A DNA stretch of 64,000 nucleotides, taken from contig JABTUV010000006.1 in assembly GCA_015075175.1 (NCBI GenBank), positions 124,001 through 188,000 on the forward strand, read 5' to 3'. Of this stretch, positions 35,538 through 44,408 are shown one piece after another (position 1 is the first letter of the stretch; each line of letters opens with the position of its first letter). Position numbers and translations under genes: made by a program. The notes under the pieces were generated by a model that was given only the letters and a program-made list of their open reading frames with translations, did no database searches and was not told the DNA's origin. Source of the DNA: a bacterium (lineage in GTDB: Bacteria; Hinthialibacterota; Hinthialibacteria; H5-UNCL2).

Positions 35538-37969
35538 GTCCGTGAGCGTGATCGGGCTGCTTCCGGCGGCGGCGACAGGAGGTATTGGCGCAGTTGCTCC
35601 GGCGGGACCTCCCGCACTTTCTTAAAGATCGTCACCTTGGGATGGTCGTAGCAATGCGCCGACTCTTCCACGAGATCGTCGTTGAAGACGATCCCCCACA
35701 GGCGCGGATACTTCGTCTCGACGTGAACCAACTCGAAACCCAGCACGCCGGTAAAGAGCAATCGATAGAAATTGCCCGACGTGGGATAACGGTTGGGCAG
35801 GCGCAGGATGGAACCGTAAAGGCGCTTGCTGCTCCAGACGATATAATCCGCGTTGGAGAGCCGCGTGACGAGGTGCGAGAGTTTCCGGTTGCGGTCCTGG
35901 CCGTGCTCGATGTCCTCGTTGTACATCTGCAGGTCGGAGTCGCCGCTGGAAAGGCGGAAATAGCTGAAAGGGGACTTGTCGGCGTGCTTGGCGGTGGGAA
36001 GGGGGACTTGATCGTCCCAGTGCTCCTTGACCACGCGCGCGTTGCGGGGCGCGTTTTCGTACAGCCAGTTGGAGGCGGCCATGCGCGTGTTGAGGTGGCT
36101 GAACATGTTCTGCAGGGCGAAGGCGTAGAAGACCGAGAAGGCCATCGTGCCCGCGCCCACCAGCCCCGTGACGACCCGCCAGCGCCGGCGCGGGAAACGA
36201 TCCCAGACGTAAACCAACAGCCACGCCGCGCCCATGATGAAAAAGGGATAGAGCGGCATCATGTAGCGCAGAAATTTGGCGTGCCAGCCGCCCACGATGT
36301 AGAAGTACGGCAGCGCCCACGAAAGAAGCAGCCAATGCGCGTAGGTTATGTCGCCTCGCCTTCCCCAGCGGTAAGCGGCGAAGGCGATGAAGGCGAGAAG
36401 GCCGGCGATTCCCAGAAGCCCGAGCGGTTCGCCCAGGCTGTAATCCACCAGGTTCTTGAGCTGGAAGAAATAGGGCACGGTCCCCGCGAACTGGCGCGTG
36501 TAGGGCACGTCCCCCTCCGCTTGCGGGCCGCCGACCACGCGGCCTTCGTAGCGGATGGACTCCTTCCACTTGTCTTGGCGGATGAACTGCATGGGGGCAA
36601 GCGTGAAGGCGACAGTGAGGGCGAGGAAGAGGATGATGAGGGGGCCAGCAAGGGCACGCTCGACCAGGCCGGGGACAGGCGCCGATTTTCCTGCGGGGCT
36701 GGGTACGTCTGGCGGAAGTTTTTCCTGGAAAATCGGCGACTGTCCCGCGCGCTCCTGTCCCTCAGAGCCGCGTCCCATACGGAAGGGATAGAGCGCCAGA
36801 GACGCCAACAGCCACGCGGCGGCGACGGGAAAGAGCAGATTGGCGGCGGCGAAGACGAGGGCGTATCGAAGGGCGACGGCGAAGACGCGGGAGAATGCCG
36901 CCAGAGCATCGGCGGGAGTGGCGCCGCCCTGCCAGAGCGGGGTGCGATACACGACCACTGGGGCGCGTTTGCTCTCACCGGGACGTACGAGGCCGTAGCT
37001 GATCTGCTCGTCATACGTCAACTGACCGGCCCGGTAGGCCTTCCAGCGCGCGGCGGGAATCGCCGCCAGCCGGGGGGTCGTCAGCGCCGGCCCCAGCCAC
37101 TGGTCCAGCCTGCGCCCCAGTTCGATTCGCTTTTCTCGCGCGATGGGGTCGCGGATGGCGCTCACATCGTCGAAGTAATGAAATCCCACGAGTACCGGAT
37201 AAACGGTAAGGGCGACGGAGTAGGCCAGCGTGAGGACGAGCACGACCTGCGCCACGAGCGCGCGCCGGCGCACGGCGGGCGATTTCTCCTCGCGCTCCCA
37301 CTGCACGCGCATCCGGCTCAACCAGGCGACGCCGACGGGGGCCAGAAAGGTCAGCGCGGAAAACTTGGTCGCCAGCGCCGCACCCAAAACGACCCCGATG
37401 GCCACGGCGTCCAGCCAGGCCTTAGCGCCCGTGTCGAAAATCCATCGCCAGCACAGGTAGAGCACGAACAGAAGCCGACGACCAGCAGCGTCTCGACCGT
37501 CGAAGTAGTGCGAGCTCTGGATGTGGTGGAAGGCGAAGGACATGAAGAACGCCGACAGCATCCCCACGCGCCGTCCGAAGAGGCGGCCGGCCAGAAGATA
37601 GATGAAGAGAATCGCCAGCGTGCCGTAAATCCCGGACAGGAGGCGCCCGTAGTAGTTGAGCGTGCCGCCGGAATAGTACGAGACGGGGCGTCCGGAAAGT
37701 CCCGCCAGCGCCTGCGCGACCATCTTCGAGACGTAGAAGGGAAAGGTGCCGTAGGCGAAAAAGTCGGGATAGAGCGACGAATCGGCGTCCAGGGTGACGT
37801 TGCTCCAATTCACCCGCTCGGTCGCGTGGACGATGTTGCGCTCGTCGGAGTGCTGATAGGTCGAGTCGTTGCGCTCGGTGTCGGTATAGTCCCACTTGAG
37901 GTTGGTGCAACGCAGGTAGCCGCCCACGAAGACGAGCAGGGCCAGCGCGGGCAGGATGAGGCGTCTCAT
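35531..37969 (-). CDS. GT39-like membrane glycosyltransferase
   Basis: 812 residues, GT-C fold of the PMT/ArnT type that moves a sugar from a lipid carrier to a protein or glycan on the outer face of the membrane. ATG 37969 gives MRRLILPALALLVFVGGYLR. The first periplasmic loop has DSTYQHSDERNIVHATERVN, where the Asp-Glu pair corresponds to the catalytic region, then about 11 further spans (YYGRLLSGIYGTLAILFIYL, SAFFMSFAFHHIQSSHYF). Near 37480 two compensating indels seem to scramble ~12 residues (restored TVETLLVVGF). A palindromic repeat is inserted in frame at 36671-36747. The start overlaps the preceding gene by 4 bases and the stop overlaps the next by 7, so it is an operon. Confidence 0.8.
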   Translation of the reverse strand: MRRLILPALALLVFVGGYLRCTNLKWDYTDTERNDSTYQHSDERNIVHATERVNWSNVTLDADSSLYPDFFAYGTFPFYVSKMVAQALAGLSGRPVSYYSGGTLNYYGRLLSGIYGTLAILFIYLLAGRLFGRRVGMLSAFFMSFAFHHIQSSHYFDGRDAAGRRLLFVLYLCWRWIFDTGAKAWLDAVAIGVVLGAALATKFSALTFLAPVGVAWLSRMRVQWEREEKSPAVRRRALVAQVVLVLTLAYSVALTVYPVLVGFHYFDDVSAIRDPIAREKRIELGRRLDQWLGPALTTPRLAAIPAARWKAYRAGQLTYDEQISYGLVRPGESKRAPVVVYRTPLWQGGATPADALAAFSRVFAVALRYALVFAAANLLFPVAAAWLLASLALYPFRMGRGSEGQERAGQSPIFQEKLPPDVPSPAGKSAPVPGLVERALAGPLIILFLALTVAFTLAPMQFIRQDKWKESIRYEGRVVGGPQAEGDVPYTRQFAGTVPYFFQLKNLVDYSLGEPLGLLGIAGLLAFIAFAAYRWGRRGDITYAHWLLLSWALPYFYIVGGWHAKFLRYMMPLYPFFIMGAAWLLVYVWDRFPRRRWRVVTGLVGAGTMAFSVFYAFALQNMFSHLNTRMAASNWLYENAPRNARVVKEHWDDQVPLPTAKHADKSPFSYFRLSSGDSDLQMYNEDIEHGQDRNRKLSHLVTRLSNADYIVWSSKRLYGSILRLPNRYPTSGNFYRLLFTGVLGFELVHVETKYPRLWGIVFNDDLVEESAHCYDHPKVTIFKKVREVPPEQLRQYLLSPPPEAARSRSRTC
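36671..36747. repeat. GGGACAGGCGCCGATTTTCC palindrome inside the GT39-like gene
   Basis: Arms GGGACAGGCGCCGATTTTCC and GGAAAATCGGCGACTGTCCC with a ~35-bp loop. Encodes the low-complexity insert QSPIFQEKLPPDVPSPAGKS between two hydrophobic spans. Confidence 0.8.
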
Positions 37970-40266
37970 GGGGTGGTTCCTCCGACAAGCACCTGGTAGA
38001 TGCGGCCCGAGCCGGCGCCGCCGGGCCGGCCGGTGGGACCGAGAAACTCATAGGCGACCTTGAGGCGCGCGCCGGAAGACCTGGCGGCCTCGCGCTCGAA
38101 CTTCTCCAACCCCGCGCGGGGATAGGGGCGGTCGGGCGCGCCGGTGCGACTGTCGCGCTCGGTTTCGATCTCCAGCGTGCCTACCACGATGTACTGGATG
38201 CGGTTCTCGACGATCTGCGGCCAGACGGCGTCCAGGCTGGGATGGGAGTAAATCTGCTGGGCGACGGCGGCGCGCGGCTGGGCGATGCTGTAACCGAATG
38301 GCCCGCGCCAGACCTGTTCGTGGCCGACCCAGCCGATGAAGGCGGGCCGCCCCGCGTAAGTACTGATACGGGACTCGCGGCTGTAGGCGAGATGGCCGGG
38401 CCGCTCCAGGATGACGGCGCCGGGGGGCGTCTCATCGCGCAGCCAGCGGGCGATGCCCGCGTCCGCGGGCATCGACTGCTCCAGCCAGCGCCCGCCGTCC
38501 AGCGTGGCGGGACGCGCCCGCCACTTGTAGCGGTTGGCCGTGACGCTGAGCGGATAAAGCAGCGAACCGGCCAAGAGTATCGCCAGCGGCGCGCATACCA
38601 GGACGACCCCGGCCTGCGAACGCCGACGCAGCCGCCGCAGCGCCGCCGCCAGAAGGACCGGTAGAAGCGTTCCCAGTATGATCCAGACCGGATAGAAGAA
38701 CTTGAAGGTGGTGTTGTAGCGGGGACTGTAGCCGTCCACGATGTAGAGCGTCTCGCAGCCCAGAAGCACGCACAGGCAGAAGAAGAGTCCGCCCCAGGCC
38801 AGCGTCTCCATGCGTCCGAAGGCCTGGGTGTAGAGAAGAAACAAGATGGTGAGGGCGCCGGCGAAAAGCGCGGCGTAAACCAGGCAGCCGGTCGCCATCC
38901 AGACGATGACGAGCACGAGCAGCAGCATCCCGCCGAGGACGCCGCCGATCTGCGCCCGTCCGTAGCGCACGCGCGCCAGCATCGCCGCAACCGCCACGCC
39001 GAAGGAGACCATCGAGATCGCCAGCGGCAGTCCCCACATGGCAAGATACTCGCCCAAATCGCTCCTTTTCGGGACCCAGTTCACGAGCGGCCCGGACTGC
39101 GGGGACGTAAAGGTCAAAAGAAACGGCGAGAGAAAGAGTCCCGACAAAACTCCCACTCCGGCGATGATCAGGCCGGATAAGAGGAGGCCGGAAAGGCGCG
39201 CGCGCCGTAGGTCGGCCAGCCGTGCCAGAAAGACCACCGCGAAGAGCAGCCCGCCGAAGCTGGGCAGATCAAAGATGTTGGTCCAGCCCATGACGGCCAG
39301 CCAGAGGCCGGAGATGACGGCCAAGGCGGCGGTGCGCGTGCGACGGCATTGCAGCATCCACTCGCGGCGTCCCAGCGCCAGCCAGACGCCGCAGAGAAAG
39401 ATCGCCACAAAGGTCAAGGGCACGTCCATCACGTGCGGATGCATGTCGGCCACTTCGCCGTAAGAGAAGAAAGGGAACTCGGTGATGTTGCCGTCGGGAT
39501 TGCCCGGCGGCGGATCGACGATCACGCGGCTGGCCTTCCAGACGTCGATGCCGAGAAGCGGCTTGCCCAGGATCATGATTTCGTAGAAGGCATAGAGGTT
39601 GCCGGAGAGCATGACCAGCACGGCGGCGAAGACGGCCCAGCGGAGGCGGCGGGTAAAACAGGCGGCGACGGCAAACGCGCCCAGGCACGCCAGGGCGAAG
39701 AGCAGCGCCAGGTTGACGTTATAGGCGAGGGTGGACCGCGCGCCCATCGCTTTGGCCCAGGTCGCCGCCGCCATGTAGCCGCCATAGTAGTAGTTGACGC
39801 GATAGCCGGAGAGCCAGGGGTCCAGCGGCGGAATCACGCTGTGGTGGTAGAGCGAGTTGAACATGGCCAAGTCCATGAACTTTTCCTGGCCGAGGATGTC
39901 GGGCCGGGCGCTGCGCATGAGGGCGAGATAAAGGTGGGCGACGAGAAAGAGCGCGATACCCGCAAGAATGAAACGTCGTCCGGCGCGCCAGAGCCGCCCC
40001 AGCCGCGCCCGCCGCAACCAGAGAAACGCCAGCGAGCCGCCCGACAGGAGAGACAGGAGAATCCAGATGGTGGTCGCCGCGTAGGGAAGGCGGAGAAATC
40101 CGAGCATCCAGAGAAGATAGTTGAGGAGTCCCCAGCCGAGCACGGGCGCCAGGAGCACGGCGGGCGCGCGGCGCGCGGACAGAAACGGCCACAAGGCCAG
40201 AAGGCCGATAGGACTGACCAGCAAAAGAAAAATCCAGGCTGGTAGACTGGCCCAGAGCACGTGCAT
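37966..40266 (-). CDS. DUF2298 polytopic membrane protein
   Basis: 766 residues with about 17 spans. DUF2298 signatures: ILGQEKFMDLAMFNSLYHHS and DPWLSGYRVNYYYGGYMAAA, then FSYGEVADMHPHVMDVPLTF and LNYLLWMLGFLRLPYAA near the N-terminus. A small non-membrane C-terminal domain (RIQYIVVGTLEIETERDS, FEREAARSSGARLKVAYEF) resembles that of the other DUF2298 protein. It is the first gene of the operon; ATG 40266. The family is found with GT-C enzymes in Chloroflexi and Archaea and may supply or use lipid-linked sugars; this is inference. The stop overlaps the next gene start by 4 bases. Confidence 0.85.
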   Translation of the reverse strand: MHVLWASLPAWIFLLLVSPIGLLALWPFLSARRAPAVLLAPVLGWGLLNYLLWMLGFLRLPYAATTIWILLSLLSGGSLAFLWLRRARLGRLWRAGRRFILAGIALFLVAHLYLALMRSARPDILGQEKFMDLAMFNSLYHHSVIPPLDPWLSGYRVNYYYGGYMAAATWAKAMGARSTLAYNVNLALLFALACLGAFAVAACFTRRLRWAVFAAVLVMLSGNLYAFYEIMILGKPLLGIDVWKASRVIVDPPPGNPDGNITEFPFFSYGEVADMHPHVMDVPLTFVAIFLCGVWLALGRREWMLQCRRTRTAALAVISGLWLAVMGWTNIFDLPSFGGLLFAVVFLARLADLRRARLSGLLLSGLIIAGVGVLSGLFLSPFLLTFTSPQSGPLVNWVPKRSDLGEYLAMWGLPLAISMVSFGVAVAAMLARVRYGRAQIGGVLGGMLLLVLVIVWMATGCLVYAALFAGALTILFLLYTQAFGRMETLAWGGLFFCLCVLLGCETLYIVDGYSPRYNTTFKFFYPVWIILGTLLPVLLAAALRRLRRRSQAGVVLVCAPLAILLAGSLLYPLSVTANRYKWRARPATLDGGRWLEQSMPADAGIARWLRDETPPGAVILERPGHLAYSRESRISTYAGRPAFIGWVGHEQVWRGPFGYSIAQPRAAVAQQIYSHPSLDAVWPQIVENRIQYIVVGTLEIETERDSRTGAPDRPYPRAGLEKFEREAARSSGARLKVAYEFLGPTGRPGGAGSGRIYQVLVGGTTP

Positions 40267-40296
40267 GGTTTATTCCAACCGTTGGACGTCGGGTGT

Positions 40297-40446
40297 GGTT
40301 GCATCAACGCCCGGGTACCACCCTTTGTACTCAAAAGGGTGGTCCAACGAACTCCAGGGTATCCGTCACTCGCTCGCGTCTAGAGGGAACCTCGACTCTC
40401 CTGTGCACAGTATTGAGCACAAAGGGTGTGGCACCCGCGCAGCGTG
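40297..40446. repeat. Two CACCCTTTGTGCTC-type hairpin repeats
   Basis: The jag to DUF2298 gap holds CCACCCTTT GTACTCA AAAGGGTGG (40317-40341), a 9-bp stem, and a second copy GAGCACAAAGGGTGTGGCAC (about 40416-40435) followed by the jag stop. No promoter for the downstream DUF2298 operon was recognised, so it may read through from jag. Confidence 0.65.
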
Positions 40447-41331
40447 CTAGTTGGACGGATTGTCGGCGTGGCGATGGTCGCCCTCGGGGCGGCGGCGGCC
40501 ACGGCCGCCGCGGCGGCCGCGGCGACGACGACCCGGGTGGCCCTCGCCGGTCGCTTCGCTGCCACCGGTTGCGGCGTTGGCCGACACCGGCCGCGGCGGC
40601 CGATCGGGCCGGCCTTCGCTGGCGCCCTCCGGGCGCCGGCGGCGATGCCGCGGACGCCCCTCGCGTCCCTCGCGCCCTCCCCGCTCCTCCGCCGGCGCCT
40701 CCGGCGGGGTCATCCCCTTGGGATACACCTGGATGCGCCGGTTGTTGTCGTCTCCCAAGCTCCGAGTCTCCACGCGCCCATACTCTTTCAAGTAGGTATG
40801 CACCACGCGCCGTTCGGAGGGCGACAGGCGCGTGATCTCGACGACCGAGCCGGTCCGCACCGCCTCGTCGGCCTTGCGCCGCGCCATGGCCCGCAATTCC
40901 TCCTCCCGCTCCAGGCGATAATCGTCCACGTCCAGGTAGACGCGGATGCGATCCTCGCGCCCGCCCTTGTTGAGGATGCGCTCCAGCATGTATTCAAGCG
41001 CGTCCAGCACCTCGCCGCGCGCGCCGATCAGGCTCTTGCCCGCGCCCGACACGGTCACGCGGCACTCGTCGCCTTCCGACTTGGCGGAAACCAGGGCGGA
41101 AACGCCCATACGCCGGATGATTTCGGAGGCGACATGCTGGGCGGCGATGCCCTCCTCCTGGCAGAGCGAAACCTTGACGGTAGCGCGCCCCAGCCCAAAC
41201 CAGCTGAGGATGCCGCCGCCCGTCTGCAAGATTTTCACTTCCACCTGGTCGCGTTCCACGCCCAGCTCGGCGAGTCCGGCCTGGATGGCTTCCTGAACCG
41301 TCTTGGCTTTCTTGATGACTTCCGTTTTCAT
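40447..41331 (-). CDS. jag: Jag/KhpB-like RNA-binding protein with basic C-terminal tail
   Basis: 294 residues, start ATG 41331 (MKTEVIKKAKTVQEAIQAGL). Jag_N domain (residues ~1-50, with LQTGGGILSWFGLGRATVKV), KH domain (VTVSGAGKSLIGARGEVLDA, the GxxG loop) and R3H domain (ARRKADEAVRTGSVVEITRL with RRVVHTYLKEY and YPKG). A C-terminal tail of ~90 residues rich in Arg, Gly and Pro follows. Jag partners YidC and binds RNA; its place just after yidC is the standard order. The long basic tail is unusual for bacterial Jag. Its TAG stop starts a dispersed repeat. Confidence 0.9.
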   Translation of the reverse strand: MKTEVIKKAKTVQEAIQAGLAELGVERDQVEVKILQTGGGILSWFGLGRATVKVSLCQEEGIAAQHVASEIIRRMGVSALVSAKSEGDECRVTVSGAGKSLIGARGEVLDALEYMLERILNKGGREDRIRVYLDVDDYRLEREEELRAMARRKADEAVRTGSVVEITRLSPSERRVVHTYLKEYGRVETRSLGDDNNRRIQVYPKGMTPPEAPAEERGGREGREGRPRHRRRRPEGASEGRPDRPPRPVSANAATGGSEATGEGHPGRRRRGRRGGRGRRRPEGDHRHADNPSN

Positions 41332-41347
41332 GGCTCCAATCATGTCC

Positions 41348-43357
41348 TTATTTGCGTGATTTGGTGCGGCCCGACCGGATTTTTTCGCGCGCGGGCCGTT
41401 CGCGCGTTTCCATTTTGGGCGCCTCGCCGGCGGCGGTCGCCGGCGCCGGCGCCCCCGCCGGCTCATCTTTCTCGATCCGGTTGATGAGCCACTGCTGCCC
41501 CATCTGGAAGAGCGAACTCATCATGAAATACAGGTTGGTTCCCGAGGGCAGCCGCCACGTGATGAGCAGCATCATCACCGGCATCATCGCCATCATCGGC
41601 TTCTGCTTGGGATCGATGTTGGTCTGCGCCATCTGCCAACCCATCAGAATCGCGCCCGCCAGCGGCAGCGGGTTGATGTCGAACAACCCCCCGAAAAAGG
41701 GAACCTGGAAGGGCAGGAACCAGAGCGTGTCCGGTTCCGACAGGTCCCGCATCCACAAGAAGAACGGCTCGCCCCGCAGCCCGATGGTGTTCTGCGTGGT
41801 GTAATACAACGCAATGAAGATGGGCAAAGTGGCGATCAGGGGCAGGCATCCCGACATGGGATTGACCTTGTGCTTCCTGAACAGCTCGAACTGCTCCTTC
41901 TGCGCCTGCTGGGGATTGTCCTTGTGGCGCGCCTGGATGTCCTTGATGAGGGGCGACAGCTTCTGCATGCGCCGCATCGCCTGCGTCTGCTTGTGCACCA
42001 GGGGGAACATCGCCAGTCGCACCACGATGGTCAGGAGCAGAATGGCCATGCCGTAATTGGGCCAAAGATAGTGGAAACCATTGAGAATCCACAGCATGAG
42101 GATGCAGATGGGGCCGGTGATGCCGCCGTAGAGGCTGTCCTCCAGGCCGATCCCGGTCGCCTTGAGGTGGTCGTAGTCGCGGGGACCGAGGTACAGGCGG
42201 AGGTCGTGGCGGCGGCCGCCTTCCGGCGCGGCCTCGTTGAAAGGCAGGGCGAGGTTGGCGCTCGCGCGCACCGTCTCGGGCCATCCGCGCGGATGGGCGG
42301 CGTCGAAGCTGGCGCCGTTGGACTCGCTGGTGGAGAGAAAGGCGGCCATGAAGTAGCGGCTGTCCACACCGGCCCACTTGACGCTGCCGGAGAGGGCGTA
42401 GCGGCCGCCGTTTTTGTTGGCCTTGCCCTCCACGCTGGGCGCGGGCAGCTCCTCATGGTCGCCTTCCAGGCTGTAGATGGCGCGATGGTAGGTCTTGGTC
42501 TCCTCGGGAAAGACGCGCCCGACGCCGCCCTCCCAGCGCAAGGCGAGAGGTTCGTCGGGCAAATCGAGGCCGGGCGCGGTCTCGACACGCAGGAACACGC
42601 CGATTTCGTAGCCGTCGGTGGGAAAGGTGAGGCGCTTCTCCAGCGTCGCCGCCCCCAGCTGGGCGAGCATCGAGAGAACGGGCCGTCCGTCGGCGTCAGT
42701 GGAAGAATGGAAGGTGTAGGGGAGATCGCCGTCGTCCGGCCCGTCGGGGAGGAGGAGACCCAGGGGCCGCTGCCCTTCGGCGACCAATTCCACGCCGGTG
42801 TCGGCGAGGAGGGCATAGTCGGCGGGATCGGCGGGGTCCAGACGGTCGCGTTTGCGCCCGCCGGCCAACCGCGCCGCGTGTTCGGCCTGGTCGGCGAGCA
42901 AGCGATCGAGGTACGCGCGGACCGCGCCGGTCCGCTGCTGGCGGTGGATTTCCAGAAAGCGCCGGTTGGGGTAGATTTCCGGATAGTCCAGGAGCCGCGC
43001 CGACACCAACCGCCCGCCGCGTGAAGAGAAGGTCAGTCTCATGCGCCGCGTGGCGATGACGTGCGTGGACTCTGTCGCCTCGAGCACGGCGCGCGCGAAC
43101 GCCTCCGACAGGCTGGCGGCGCCGGCGGGAAGGGCGGCCACCGTCTCCGGCGTCGCCGCAGACGCCGGCAGCGCCTCCCGTTCCGGCGAAGGCGTGGGTC
43201 GCGGCCGGTAGCGCGGATCCAATTTCTCCGCCGCTTCCGGATGTTCCCGCGCCCACTCGGCCAGTCGCTTCTGGTAGTCTCGTTCCTGCCACCAGAAATA
43301 GAGCATGAGCAGGCCCACGAGGGCGATGAACAAAAACTTGCGCGAATCCTGTTCCAT
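41348..43357 (-). CDS. yidC: Membrane protein insertase YidC
   Basis: 669 residues. Inserts and folds inner-membrane proteins, alone or with Sec. N-terminal span FLFIALVGLLMLYFWWQ (7-24), a large P1 periplasmic domain to about residue 420 (YEIGVFLRVE, GWPETVRASANLAL), then the five conserved spans beginning ILMLWILNGFHYLWPNYGMA. Core motifs: FPLVHKQTQAMRRMQKLSPL in the cytoplasmic hairpin, IATLPIFIALYYTTQNT, and MMLLITWRLPSGTNLYFMMS. The C-terminal basic tail (RERPAREKIRSGRTKSRK) contacts the ribosome. The large P1 domain is the Gram-negative type. ATG 43357 lies 33 bases after yidD. Confidence 0.95.
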   Translation of the reverse strand: MEQDSRKFLFIALVGLLMLYFWWQERDYQKRLAEWAREHPEAAEKLDPRYRPRPTPSPEREALPASAATPETVAALPAGAASLSEAFARAVLEATESTHVIATRRMRLTFSSRGGRLVSARLLDYPEIYPNRRFLEIHRQQRTGAVRAYLDRLLADQAEHAARLAGGRKRDRLDPADPADYALLADTGVELVAEGQRPLGLLLPDGPDDGDLPYTFHSSTDADGRPVLSMLAQLGAATLEKRLTFPTDGYEIGVFLRVETAPGLDLPDEPLALRWEGGVGRVFPEETKTYHRAIYSLEGDHEELPAPSVEGKANKNGGRYALSGSVKWAGVDSRYFMAAFLSTSESNGASFDAAHPRGWPETVRASANLALPFNEAAPEGGRRHDLRLYLGPRDYDHLKATGIGLEDSLYGGITGPICILMLWILNGFHYLWPNYGMAILLLTIVVRLAMFPLVHKQTQAMRRMQKLSPLIKDIQARHKDNPQQAQKEQFELFRKHKVNPMSGCLPLIATLPIFIALYYTTQNTIGLRGEPFFLWMRDLSEPDTLWFLPFQVPFFGGLFDINPLPLAGAILMGWQMAQTNIDPKQKPMMAMMPVMMLLITWRLPSGTNLYFMMSSLFQMGQQWLINRIEKDEPAGAPAPATAAGEAPKMETRERPAREKIRSGRTKSRK

Positions 43358-43390
43358 CAGCGACGGAAATCCGGTTCGCGCGCGCCGGGT

Positions 43391-43624
43391 TCAGCGGGAG
43401 CGCGGCGGGGCGGGCCGGACGGGATCATAACCGCCCGGATGCCAGGGATGGCAGCGCAAGAGCCGCGCACCGGCGAGCGCGAGTCCACGCCAGAAACCGT
43501 GGACTCGGAACGCCTCCTCCGCGTAATGGGAGCAACTGGGATAAAAGCGGCAGGCGCCGCGCGTCCAAGGTCCCAAGACGAGTCGGTATACGCGAATCAA
43601 AACGATACTGAGCCGTGCCAGCAT
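43391..43624 (-). CDS. yidD: Membrane protein insertion efficiency factor YidD
   Basis: 77 residues from ATG 43624 (MLARLSIVLIRVYRLVLGPW). The signature CRFYPSCSHYAEEAFRVHG and RLLRCHPWHPGGYDPVRP are diagnostic. YidD is a small amphipathic inner-membrane protein that assists YidC. It lies 7 bases downstream of the rnpA stop and just before yidC, the canonical order. Confidence 0.95.
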   Translation of the reverse strand: MLARLSIVLIRVYRLVLGPWTRGACRFYPSCSHYAEEAFRVHGFWRGLALAGARLLRCHPWHPGGYDPVRPAPPRSR

Positions 43625-43631
43625 CGGATGC

Positions 43632-44051
43632 CTAAACCTCTGGTTCCGGAAGGGCGCCCGTCGGTTCGGGTGTTCGGGTCGGCGGGGTTGGGTCCACCCC
43701 GCCGGACAGGCGCAAGACCGCGTCACAGACGCTCGCTTCCAACTCCCGGAAGCCGAGACGCGCCAGGGTTGGGGCAGCGTTGAGGACCAGGTCCCGGCTT
43801 CCTTGCCATTCTCCGCGATGCACGCGAAAGATTTCTCGGAGTCTCCTTTTCAATTGGTTTCGTACGTGGGCAGGTCCCACCTTGCGGTTGACGACCAGGC
43901 CGAGTCGCCAACCGCCGCCTCCATTATCCCTCCAGTAGACGCGCATGGCCGGCAGCGAGAGGCTGCGGCGACACGCGAACACCGCCTCGAACTCCGCCGA
44001 CCGGGTGAGGCGCACCCGGCGCGGATAGCGGTGGGGATGGCGAGGGGTCAT
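43632..44051 (-). CDS. rnpA: Ribonuclease P protein component
   Basis: 139 residues from ATG 44051 ([20 protein letters not shown]). Binds the RNase P RNA and helps tRNA 5' maturation. The conserved basic helix [15 protein letters not shown] carries the RNR/KR motif, and [13 protein letters not shown] is the central strand region. The C-terminal ~35 residues are Pro/Thr rich and not conserved in the family. The start overlaps the rpmH stop by 4 bases (ATGA). Confidence 0.93.
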   Translation of the reverse strand: MTPRHPHRYPRRVRLTRSAEFEAVFACRRSLSLPAMRVYWRDNGGGGWRLGLVVNRKVGPAHVRNQLKRRLREIFRVHRGEWQGSRDLVLNAAPTLARLGFRELEASVCDAVLRLSGGVDPTPPTRTPEPTGALPEPEV

Positions 44052-44182
44052 GCCGACAGGCGCTTGCGTCCCACGCGCCGCCGGTTCTTGAGTACCGCGC
44101 GACCCCATCGCGTCGCCATGCGGTGTCGGAAGCCGTGCTTCCGCTTGTGCCGCAACTTGCTGGGTCGATACGTTGGCTGCAC
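44048..44182 (-). CDS. rpmH: Ribosomal protein L34
   Basis: 44 residues from GTG 44182 ([20 protein letters not shown]), ending [20 protein letters not shown]. The near-invariant pattern of L34 (TYxPSxxRxKRxHGFRxRM and GRxVLxxRRxxGRxxL) is complete. AAGGAG lies about 13 bases upstream. It is the first gene of the rpmH-rnpA-yidD-yidC-jag unit, which usually sits next to dnaA at the origin. The promoter is at 44409-44437. Confidence 0.96.
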   Translation of the reverse strand: MQPTYRPSKLRHKRKHGFRHRMATRWGRAVLKNRRRVGRKRLSA

Positions 44183-44224
44183 TGTGTGGTTTTTCTCCTT
44201 TCCTTTTGTAGTTGCGCAGCGCCT

Positions 44225-44310
44225 TGCCCCGAGTAGGCCGCAGGCCGTATCGAGGGGTGCTGCGCCTGCCGACAAGGATGCCGGCGGTACGGCGTCGTTG
44301 CGAAAGCGGG
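44225..44310. repeat. GTAGGCCGCAGGCC / GCCGGCGGTAC repeat in the rpmH leader
   Basis: Short palindromes AGGCCGCAGGCC and GCGCCTGCCGACAAGGATGC, then GCCGGCGGTACGGCG, between the rpmH start and its leader terminator. Probably the same GC-rich family as 16841 and 29243. Confidence 0.55.
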
Positions 44311-44350
44311 CTACGCTTCCGCGAACGTACACACCAACCCCTTCGGTATG

Positions 44351-44375
44351 AAAAAAGCCTCAATAGGGAGGCTTT
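44351..44375 (-). terminator. Intrinsic terminator in the rpmH leader
   Basis: On the minus strand: AAAGCCTC, loop CCTATT, GAGGCTTT, then TTT for a run of six T overall. It lies about 35 bases downstream of the rpmH -10 box and 170 bases before the rpmH start, so it would act as an attenuator. Confidence 0.7.
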
Positions 44376-44408
44376 CCATCCGTCTCCGGGTGATGCAAGT
44401 TGAAAAAA

